DNA of 12,866 nucleotides, from the NCBI GenBank assembly GCA_028823435.1, contig JAPKBK010000022.1, forward strand, positions 1-12,866, given 5' to 3'. Positions within the stretch are counted from its first letter, which is position 1; each line of letters opens with the position of its first letter. Positions 1 to 6,034 of the stretch are shown in pieces. A program made the translations under genes and the position numbers. The notes under the pieces were generated by a model, which made no database searches, had not been told where the DNA came from, and saw nothing but the letters and a program-made list of their open reading frames with translations. The stretch is from Flavobacteriales bacterium. GTDB taxonomy: Bacteria; Bacteroidota; Bacteroidia; Flavobacteriales_D; Sanyastnellaceae.

Positions 1-2061
1 GTCTTAAATGGCACCACTAAGCCCACCTTTGGTAAGGTATTACTCAATGGCGTTGATATACATTTGGATGCAGAGTTAATAAAAGGCACAATAGGACATA
101 TCGGGCAAGAGGATTCTTTGATCTCAGAATTAACAGTGCGCCAAAATCTTCGTTATAGTGCTCAACTCACATTTGGAAAACTATCTGACCTTGCAATTGA
201 TGAGAAAGTTGATGCAACGCTTCAGAGCTTAGGGCTTTGGGAGACAAAAGATCTTAGAGTAGGGTCAGTACTTGATAAAACAATCTCAGGAGGACAAAGA
301 AAGCGCCTTAATATTGCTTTAGAGCTCATCAGGGAGCCGCTTGTTCTTTTCGTTGATGAACCTACATCTGGACTTTCAAGCCACGACAGTATTCAGATTA
401 TGGATCTGCTCAAGGAAATGTCTCACAGAGGGAAGCTTGTCTTTGCAGTTATTCATCAACCGTCATCTGATGTTTTCAAACTCTTTGATAAGTTTTTTAT
501 TTTAGATCAAGGAGGGTACCCCATTTTCTACGGTGACCCCAATTCTACAATTCCATATTTCAAAGAATTAACAAATCAAGTAGACCCTAGTCATGCATCT
601 TGTTTTCAATGTGGAAATATTAGTCCTGAACAGATATTTGATATTATTGAATCAAGAGTTGTTGATGAATATGGTAATATTTCTGACGAAAGGCGAATAG
701 AAGCAAAAGAATGGAATGACTTTTTCAATGTAATTATAGGCAAGGCAGAAGAGCCCAAGGACAGTGAATTACCGCATTTAGAGGCAACAAATAGCGTTCC
801 AACAGCACTTTCACAATTCAAGACGTATTTCTCAAGAGATTTTAACGCGAAAAGTACCAACAGGCAGTATTTAATCGTGAATTTCCTCGAAGCACCAATG
901 CTCGCGGCGCTACTCGCACTGTTTATGAGATATGCTCCAAATGGTGGAGAATACATGTTTCGAACAAGTGAAAACATCCCTCAGTTCTTATTTATATCTG
1001 TCATTGTATCCTTGTTTCTAGGGCTCAGTATCTGTGCAGAGGAGATTCATCGTGACAGGGCACTCTTACGTAGAGAACGATTTCTCTTTTTAAGATGGGG
1101 AAGTTACTTACAAGCTAAGATTGCCGTAAGCGCGATTACCTCCGCGATACAAACGCTCGGATTTGTCGCTGTGTCTCATTTCATCTTAGAAATACCTGGA
1201 ATGTTCTGGATTCATTCACTTGTCTTATTCAGCGTTTCTATATTTGGCAACCTACTTGGCTTAAATATTTCAGCAGCCTTTAAATCAGCGAAGGTTATTT
1301 ATATGATCATTCCTTTGCTGATTATTCCTCAAATTATATTTGGCGGTGCAATTGTGAGATTTGACCGCTTTAATTCATGGTTTACAAGTGAAGTTCATGT
1401 TCCAGTTTTGGGTGATTTAATGGTCTCAAGATGGGGGTTCGAAGCTTTGGCAGTATATCAATATCGGGAAAATCCCTATGAAGCGGTTTTTACTGATTTA
1501 GATGATATTATTAGACACTCTGCGTGGAGACGCGATTTTTGGTTAGAGGAGGTCTGTAATTCAGTGCGTGATTCAGATTGGATAGATAGAGAATGGAGAA
1601 GGGCAGGGGATGATCTTATTTTCTGGGGATTGACTCCTCCACCCAAGGGGATCGAAAACAGAAAATTATGGGATACAGCATTTCGAAAAGCATATCAATC
1701 TGCATTTAAGGAAAAGGACTCTAGAAAAATGACTTTGATTAATCAGGGGGAGCTCGGAGAATTAAGAGATAACTATCGCAATGATGAAATTGCTGAGTGG
1801 GTTTTACAGGAAGAGAGATCTGTTAGGATTTTAGATTTAGATGTTGGATTTAAGCCTACTGCGTCTCCCATTCATCATCACACCAGGAATGTCAATGGAT
1901 TTTATGCGCCATATTTTTCTCCATCAAAAAATTTAGCAGGTATAACATTGTCTACACTGTATTACAATGTTTTTGTGCTTTGGCTTATGACGGCACTGGC
2001 ATGGGCATTTTTGCGTTGGATGCCCTTTGGTAAATCAAGAAGTTTCAGCGTATCTCGGTAG
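1..2061 (+). CDS. ABCG-type ABC transporter, ATPase-permease fusion (5' end missing)
   Basis: The frame is open from base 1, so the gene starts outside the window; 686 residues are visible. The visible N-terminus (VLNG...) is what normally follows the Walker A loop, which is therefore lost upstream. Visible residues show a Q-loop (Gln36), the signature ISGGQ (95-99), Walker B LVLFVDEP with catalytic Glu120, and H-loop His152 in VIHQPSSD, typical of the ABCG/White group. Next comes a short Cys-x-x-Cys stretch (SCFQCGN, about 200-206). Five hydrophobic segments follow between about residues 290 and 450, then roughly 190 polar residues and a last membrane segment near the C-terminus. This order (NBD first, six helices, large loop between helices 5 and 6) fits an ABCG exporter in the inner membrane. 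The substrate cannot be read from sequence. Its end overlaps siaC by 17 bp on the opposite strand. The TTG at 64 is internal, not a start. Confidence 0.9.
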   Translation, partial: VLNGTTKPTFGKVLLNGVDIHLDAELIKGTIGHIGQEDSLISELTVRQNLRYSAQLTFGKLSDLAIDEKVDATLQSLGLWETKDLRVGSVLDKTISGGQRKRLNIALELIREPLVLFVDEPTSGLSSHDSIQIMDLLKEMSHRGKLVFAVIHQPSSDVFKLFDKFFILDQGGYPIFYGDPNSTIPYFKELTNQVDPSHASCFQCGNISPEQIFDIIESRVVDEYGNISDERRIEAKEWNDFFNVIIGKAEEPKDSELPHLEATNSVPTALSQFKTYFSRDFNAKSTNRQYLIVNFLEAPMLAALLALFMRYAPNGGEYMFRTSENIPQFLFISVIVSLFLGLSICAEEIHRDRALLRRERFLFLRWGSYLQAKIAVSAITSAIQTLGFVAVSHFILEIPGMFWIHSLVLFSVSIFGNLLGLNISAAFKSAKVIYMIIPLLIIPQIIFGGAIVRFDRFNSWFTSEVHVPVLGDLMVSRWGFEALAVYQYRENPYEAVFTDLDDIIRHSAWRRDFWLEEVCNSVRDSDWIDREWRRAGDDLIFWGLTPPPKGIENRKLWDTAFRKAYQSAFKEKDSRKMTLINQGELGELRDNYRNDEIAEWVLQEERSVRILDLDVGFKPTASPIHHHTRNVNGFYAPYFSPSKNLAGITLSTLYYNVFVLWLMTALAWAFLRWMPFGKSRSFSVSR

Positions 2062-2416
2062 CAATCAGCTTAAAGGGGAGGTCTATGATCGCATCGTAAT
2101 CTTCACCAGCCTCTAGCATATCCTCATCATCTTCTTCGTAATACCAGTTAATTGACGCATTTTCTGTTGATGCTTCTATTCTCTTTAAAAGGTCCATCAG
2201 ACATTTAGAAGAACTCGTATTAAAGTATTCTAAATGGATGTTGACTTCAACGTATCCCTCAGAGTTACATAGCCCATCAGCCCATTCAATCAAAGGTGCG
2301 TAGAAATCTATAGAATTCTCCGGAATACTTCTGCCAGATAGTTTCATCGTTCTAGCAGAAGTTAAAAAAGCAACTTCTGGCGTTTTAGATGTGCCACTAA
2401 TGATGATGTTATCCAT
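2045..2416 (-). CDS. siaC: SiaC-family regulatory phosphoprotein (DUF1987)
   Basis: The 123-residue protein matches the whole DUF1987/SiaC family in length and motifs: GTSKTPEV near the N-terminus, GRSIPENSIDFYAP (28-41), LEYFNTSSSK (62-71) and the acidic EEDDEDMLEAGE stretch near residues 94-105. In Pseudomonas, SiaC is switched by phosphorylation of a Thr in the equivalent NTSS motif by the kinase SiaB, and the unphosphorylated form activates the diguanylate cyclase SiaD. Thr67 here is the matching residue by alignment of the motif. The start ATG lies inside the end of siaB (shared ATGGATAA, 8 bp), which points to translational coupling. The 3' end overlaps the transporter gene by 17 bp tail to tail. 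Family assignment is firm; the downstream target in this organism is unknown, as no cyclase is in the window. Confidence 0.92.
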   Translation of the reverse strand: MDNIIISGTSKTPEVAFLTSARTMKLSGRSIPENSIDFYAPLIEWADGLCNSEGYVEVNIHLEYFNTSSSKCLMDLLKRIEASTENASINWYYEEDDEDMLEAGEDYDAIIDLPFKLIATEIR

Positions 2417-2972
2417 GTTGATCTGGAGTTGAATGTAATTGAATTGTTAGACAGAAAAGTAATTTGTCTTGCGACCAAGGTAAGAATTCATAATTAATAT
2501 TCCCAAAAGAAGTTTTGGTAAGATCAAGAAGTCCCATGCCACCCCCTCCGTGAGCGCTTCTGCCCCCTTCGTCTAGAACACTCATTTTCATCCCTCGTAA
2601 TTCACTTTGTGACGTATTTTTAAGTGTTGTTAAAGTGGAAGAAAGAATCGTTGCTTGGTCATTTGTTACAGGGTTTGAGGTGCCTATAACGCAAGTGTCT
2701 CCGTTGTCAGATCTTGATACAAAGAAAAAAGAATCAGAATTTTTAGAGTGATGAATAAGATTCTGAATGAGTTCAACAGACACACGGAAAAGTCCTTTTA
2801 ATTTAATATTTGGATGAAGTTCTTGACGTGAATAAAACCGTTCAATCCAATTTAACAGGTATTCTGATGTGACAGATTTAAATATTCCCCTGTAAGAAAC
2901 CATTACCTTATGATCTTTTGGAACGAGGTCATAGTTATCAGTATTTTTGGCTGCTGAATTTAAAGTCGTCAT
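2409..2972 (-). CDS. siaB: SiaB-family protein kinase (HATPase-like)
   Basis: This 187-residue protein has a GHKL-type ATP-binding fold: an N-box-like helix VELIQNLIHHSK (66-77, with Glu67, Asn71, His74) and a glycine-rich lid GGGGMGLLDL (142-151). Both are typical of the SiaB family, which phosphorylates SiaC on Thr. There is no signal peptide or membrane segment, so it should act in the cytoplasm. It is the first gene of a two-gene unit, its TAA stop sitting inside the start of siaC. The ATG at 2972 is chosen because it gives the family's usual length and has a TAGGTTTG box 18 bp upstream. A dedicated PP2C/SpoIIE phosphatase (SiaA) would be expected to complete the switch but is not in the window. 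An anti-sigma-factor-type kinase role is the main alternative; the SiaC partner next door argues against it. Confidence 0.88.
   Translation of the reverse strand: MTTLNSAAKNTDNYDLVPKDHKVMVSYRGIFKSVTSEYLLNWIERFYSRQELHPNIKLKGLFRVSVELIQNLIHHSKNSDSFFFVSRSDNGDTCVIGTSNPVTNDQATILSSTLTTLKNTSQSELRGMKMSVLDEGGRSAHGGGGMGLLDLTKTSFGNINYEFLPWSQDKLLFCLTIQLHSTPDQHG
2917..2949 (+). promoter_or_regulatory. Candidate promoter for the methyltransferase-ZIP pair, inside siaB
   Basis: TTTG at 2917-2920 and TATTTTTG at 2942-2949 match the Bacteroidota -33 and -7 elements with a 21-bp spacer. Transcription would begin near 2955 and give a leader of about 58 nt before the ATG at 3014. The promoter lies within the beginning of the siaB coding region on the other strand, so the two divergent transcripts would overlap. 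Evidence is motif match only. Confidence 0.35.
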
Positions 2973-2989
2973 TTACCGAAAATACATGA

Positions 2990-2997
2990 CAAACCTA
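2990..2997 (-). promoter_or_regulatory. Candidate Bacteroidota -7 box for siaB-siaC
   Basis: On the minus strand these bases read TAGGTTTG, a full match to the TAnnTTTG element used by the primary sigma factor of Bacteroidota. It lies 18 bp before the siaB ATG, giving a leader of about 10 nt. No TTG is seen at the usual upstream distance (it would fall in the start of the divergent methyltransferase gene), so the assignment rests on one box and its position. Confidence 0.4.
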
Positions 2998-3013
2998 TCA
3001 ATATTTCATTTAC

Positions 3014-3796
3014 ATGACACTAGAAATTAATTCAAGTATGTGGAAAACAAATAAGGAGTGGTTCGCGAAATGGTTTGATACGAAAGAGTATCACATCTTA
3101 TACGGAGATAGAGATGACAATGAAGCAGGGGAACTCGTTGAGAAGCTACATGATAAATACGGTGGTAATCTAACACACATTTTAGATGCTGGATGTGGTG
3201 CAGGCAGGCATGTACTTGCATGGTCAAAGCTTGGATACACTGTTAAAGGTTTTGATTTAAGCCCCGAGAGTATAGAAACGGCAAAATTGAAATCTCGTAA
3301 ACTTAACCTTTCAGCTGAGTTTAAAATTTTAGATATGAGATCTTTGCTTGCAGAGAAGGAATGGACTGGCGCATTTGATTTGGTCACAAATCTCTTTACA
3401 AGCTTCGGTTACTTTGAGAATACAGAAGATCACGAAAATGTAGTTCATGGCTTTGCCCATGCTTTATCTCCTGGAGGACTACTTGTGATGGACTATTTAA
3501 ATTTTAATTACTCTAAAACGAATATGGTGACCGAAGAAACAATCGTGAAGGGCGATCATGTTTTTACGATTAAGAGAAGATTATTTGATGGATATTTTCA
3601 GAAGTCAATATCCTACTTCGATGAAACAGGAGGGAGGCAAACGCATATTGAACAAGTGAGAGCATGGACTTCAACGGAATTGATCGAATTGTTATTAAAT
3701 TTCGGGTTTCGAGTAGATAATGTTTATGGAGATTATGAATTAGGGGAGCACACCCAAAATTCTCCGAGGTGTATTTTAGTAGCTAGAAAACTGTAA
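3014..3796 (+). CDS. Class I SAM-dependent methyltransferase
   Basis: The 260-residue protein has the Rossmann-type SAM-binding motif ILDAGCGAGRH (56-66), the acidic residue ending strand 2 in GFDLSPESI (79-87, Asp81), ILDMR (105-109), motif IV FDLVTNLFTSFGYF (121-134) and LSPGGLLVMDYLN (151-163). The N-terminus (KEWFAKWFDTKEYHILYGDRDD) is characteristic of a Bacteroidota methyltransferase subfamily annotated only generally. It is soluble and cytoplasmic; the substrate cannot be deduced. The ATG at 3014 is used; Met9 is a possible alternative start just before the conserved block. It precedes a ZIP transporter by 5 bp, so the two are very likely co-transcribed, although no functional link is known. 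No Shine-Dalgarno sequence is present, as usual for the phylum. Confidence 0.85.
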   Translation: MTLEINSSMWKTNKEWFAKWFDTKEYHILYGDRDDNEAGELVEKLHDKYGGNLTHILDAGCGAGRHVLAWSKLGYTVKGFDLSPESIETAKLKSRKLNLSAEFKILDMRSLLAEKEWTGAFDLVTNLFTSFGYFENTEDHENVVHGFAHALSPGGLLVMDYLNFNYSKTNMVTEETIVKGDHVFTIKRRLFDGYFQKSISYFDETGGRQTHIEQVRAWTSTELIELLLNFGFRVDNVYGDYELGEHTQNSPRCILVARKL

Positions 3797-3801
3797 TAAA
3801 A

Positions 3802-4599
3802 ATGATACTTACTGGACTTTCTTTATTGCTTGTTGCTTTAGTCGGCGGCCTAATCCTTGAGATTTTAGGTGAAAAAGCGATGGATAACCTTCCGATTTTC
3901 CTTGCTTTTGGAGGGGCTTTTATCATGGGGCTTATTTTTTTACACCTCGTTCCTGAGGCTTTCAGTTTCAGTTCTGTTGCAGGAATATTTGTACTTGTAG
4001 GTTTTCTTGTCCAAATCTTCCTTGAGTATATCTCAAAAGGACTTGAACACGGACATGTACATCACTCGGGACATGGTAAAGTATTGAAAGTTTTACCTTG
4101 GGCTGCAATATTTAGTTTGTGCATACATGCATTTTTAGAATCTATGCCTCTCGCTGAAGGGGCTGCTTCGGTTGCAAATGTGGGGCATCAAGTACACAGC
4201 ATGGGGGGGCATGCCCATGTTCACGTTCATGGTTCAATGGCCATTGGTTCTGCTCTTTTTATCGGCCTCGCAATCCATAAGTTACCCGTTGCACTTGTGT
4301 TAATGGGATTGATGAAGTCAATTGGTTCTTCACCGCTTGTGAGATGGGGCCTGTTATCGATGTTTGGTCTTATGCCTTTATTTGGCATGTATTTTTATGA
4401 TACCATTTTACACTCAGGCATGAGTCTGCCGGGTGGAGTAGGGGGCTTTATTGCCGCAACTCAAGGATTGGTGATTGGTATTCTTTTACATGTTGCGACG
4501 ACGGTGTTATTTGAAAGCGGAGAAGGACATCACTTTCATTTTAAGAAACTTACAGCAACCTTAATCGGGCTCGGCTTAGCTTACGTAACCTTAGCTTAA
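3802..4599 (+). CDS. ZIP-family metal cation transporter
   Basis: The 265-residue protein is strongly hydrophobic with about seven or eight membrane segments and fits the ZIP family in length and layout. Helix-borne metal-site positions are recognisable: HLVPEAF (48-54), HAFLES (109-114) for the transmembrane-4 motif and HKLPVAL (159-165) for the transmembrane-5 motif. Three His-rich loops stand out: HGHVHHSGHG (83-92), about ten His/Gly positions between 129 and 143, and HHFHF (243-247). These fit zinc, iron or manganese binding. Compared with canonical ZIPs (HNxxDG and HEIPE), the transmembrane-5 motif lacks the usual Glu residues, so metal choice or mechanism may differ. It follows the methyltransferase by 5 bp and is likely in the same operon. 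Direction (import to cytoplasm) is inferred from the family. No metal-responsive operator was recognised. Confidence 0.87.
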   Translation: MILTGLSLLLVALVGGLILEILGEKAMDNLPIFLAFGGAFIMGLIFLHLVPEAFSFSSVAGIFVLVGFLVQIFLEYISKGLEHGHVHHSGHGKVLKVLPWAAIFSLCIHAFLESMPLAEGAASVANVGHQVHSMGGHAHVHVHGSMAIGSALFIGLAIHKLPVALVLMGLMKSIGSSPLVRWGLLSMFGLMPLFGMYFYDTILHSGMSLPGGVGGFIAATQGLVIGILLHVATTVLFESGEGHHFHFKKLTATLIGLGLAYVTLA

Positions 4600-4647
4600 T
4601 CCAACATTTTCCACGGCGAAGCCATAATAAACCGCCACAAACGTAAC

Positions 4648-4688
4648 TATTTTCTTGCCGCGTCCGTAATAAGACGCATAAGAAAATA
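4648..4688. terminator. Imperfect inverted repeat, probable bidirectional terminator
   Basis: TATTTTCTT (4648-4656) pairs perfectly with AAGAAAATA (4680-4688), and inside it GCGTC (4660-4664) pairs with GACGC (4673-4677) around an 8-nt loop, with a small 3x2 internal loop between the stems. It lies in the 208-bp gap between the convergent ZIP and HMG-CoA lyase-like genes, the expected place for a two-way terminator. It lacks a long T-run after the stem, so a protein-binding site or processed-RNA structure is also possible. Confidence 0.5.
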
Positions 4689-4807
4689 TTATGAAACACT
4701 ACCGTATCCACATATCAATATTGAGATTTGAAACGATCTACTTGTATAAATCTACATTTGGTTTTGTTGAAATGAATCACAGCTTAAATTAACTGTCATT
4801 CACGTTC

Positions 4808-5683
4808 TTAAATTTCAGAAAATATTTCTGAAGCTAAGTTTTGTGATTGGTCCCAAGCGTGTTCGTTTCCAACAGTCCATAGACCACGATTTACAAATAA
4901 CTCGATCATTCTTTCCGTGGGCGCATTTCCCACAAGCGCATCCTGAGCCAAAGGGCATCCACCTATTCCTCTTATTGCACCATCAAAACGAAGGCAGCCT
5001 CCTCTGAGAGCTGCCTCTATTTTTGACAACCCTGCCGTAGCGTGCAGATGAAGATGTGCGCCGAATTCAATGTCTGGAAGCTCCGTAATGACCGCAGTAA
5101 ATGCATCCTCTACCACATGATCTACAGCTGTTCCCACTGTGTCACTTAATGCAATGACCTCTACATTCAAATCTCTTCTTAATCTGTCAGAGAATGTGGT
5201 CAACATTTCTGGATGCCAAACTTCACCATAGGGGTTTCCAAACCCCATACTTAAGTACACGACAAGTCTTTTTGAGTTGTTAACGCATATATTTTGAATG
5301 TTATCGAGCCTTGAAAACGCTTCTTCAATACTTGCGCCAGTATTCCTTTTTTGAAATGTTTCTGACAAAGAAAGTGGAAATCCGATGTCATCGATTGTGT
5401 CAAATTTGGACGCTGCTGTTGCGCCTCTTTCATTTGCGGCAATCACTAGGATTCTCGTGCCCTGCTTAGGTAGCATGCCTTCATCTTCAATGACAGTTAA
5501 TACTTTTGCTGTATTTGCCATCGATGGGACAGCTTTTGTAGATACAAATGACCCGACATCAATCGTGTCAAAGCCTACATCCAATAGGGCTCTATAATAC
5601 GCCACCTTATCTTCTGTAGAAACTTTATGTGGCCAGCCTTGAAGTGCATCTCTAGGGCACTCGACTAAATGAATTCTATCCAT
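4808..5683 (-). CDS. Hydroxymethylglutaryl-CoA lyase-like enzyme (HMGL/DRE-TIM family)
   Basis: The 291-residue protein matches the HMG-CoA lyase family, which cleaves HMG-CoA to acetyl-CoA and acetoacetate in leucine breakdown and ketone metabolism. Visible motifs are ECPRDALQG (8-16, with catalytic Arg11-Asp12), GSFVSTKAVPSMA (44-56), GFGNPYGE (147-154), SDTVG (180-184), the metal-binding HLHAT (212-216, His212 and His214), and the signature GIGGCPLA (239-246) with active-site Cys243, followed by VGN. It is a full-length cytoplasmic TIM barrel. The usual HxHD-T has Ala in place of Asp (Ala215), which I recall also differing in the Bacteroidota branch of this family. It is a single minus-strand gene, divergent from a small hypothetical gene and convergent with the ZIP gene. 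A related aldolase specificity cannot be excluded. Confidence 0.83.
   Translation of the reverse strand: MDRIHLVECPRDALQGWPHKVSTEDKVAYYRALLDVGFDTIDVGSFVSTKAVPSMANTAKVLTVIEDEGMLPKQGTRILVIAANERGATAASKFDTIDDIGFPLSLSETFQKRNTGASIEEAFSRLDNIQNICVNNSKRLVVYLSMGFGNPYGEVWHPEMLTTFSDRLRRDLNVEVIALSDTVGTAVDHVVEDAFTAVITELPDIEFGAHLHLHATAGLSKIEAALRGGCLRFDGAIRGIGGCPLAQDALVGNAPTERMIELFVNRGLWTVGNEHAWDQSQNLASEIFSEI
4814..4832 (-). other. AT-rich hairpin in the last codons of the lyase gene
   Basis: TTCAGAAA and TTTCTGAA are perfect reverse complements separated by three bases, making an 8-bp stem ending four bases before the TAA stop of the lyase gene. On the minus strand it is followed by ATTTAAG, a weak U-containing tail. 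It may help end or stabilise the lyase mRNA. It could also be chance in AT-rich code. Confidence 0.3.
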
Positions 5684-5779
5684 ATAGCTAAAGTAGCTTG
5701 ATTAAGATTCTTTTATGGAAAAAAATGAAACCTATTTTGCTCTGAAAACGTAGAGTGTTATAACTAACAAGATACTCCG

Positions 5780-6034
5780 ATGGAACTCAATTTATTTAAC
5801 AGGCTACCTCTAGATCAAAAGACGACTTACATGTGGGACAATGGAATTTGTCTGGCACAACGTATCGTTGAAAACAGATATATTCTTTGCATTTTTGAAT
5901 TGGATGGCTTTTTCGTTGAAGCTATTTACTCAAGACGTAACAACAGAGTCAATGCGATATTACCGATTGCGGATATTCCTGAATGGGAAGGATATGTTGA
6001 TCAAGTGTTAACGAATTTATTAAAGTTAAACTAA
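5780..6034 (+). CDS. Small hypothetical protein, 84 residues
   Basis: I do not recognise a named family with certainty. The protein is soluble-looking, with no signal peptide or membrane segment. It opens with MELNLFNRLPLDQKTTYMW, has an aromatic central strand-rich part (RYILCIFELDGFFVEAIYS, about 33-51), and a C-terminal helix-like stretch (VDQVLTNLLKL). Small proteins with this shape (short helix, then a strand pattern reading like -YILCIFELD-FFVE-Y-) are common in flavobacteria as conserved hypotheticals. It is free-standing on the plus strand, divergent from the lyase gene across a 96-bp gap, and its stop overlaps the end of comEC by 9 bp tail to tail. The coding assignment rests on its clean fit between neighbours, an ATG start, and balanced composition. 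No function is claimed. Confidence 0.7.
   Translation: MELNLFNRLPLDQKTTYMWDNGICLAQRIVENRYILCIFELDGFFVEAIYSRRNNRVNAILPIADIPEWEGYVDQVLTNLLKLN

Noticed and set aside
64..66. TTG as start of the ABC transporter
   Set aside because: The same frame is open to base 1 and encodes conserved NBD sequence before this codon, so the gene continues off the left edge.
606..977. 123-codon open frame on the minus strand
   Set aside because: Antisense to the ABC transporter coding region and without recognisable protein features.
5733..5739. TATTTTG as promoter for the small plus-strand gene
   Set aside because: It lacks one base of the TAnnTTTG box and has no convincing -33 partner; too weak to list as a feature.
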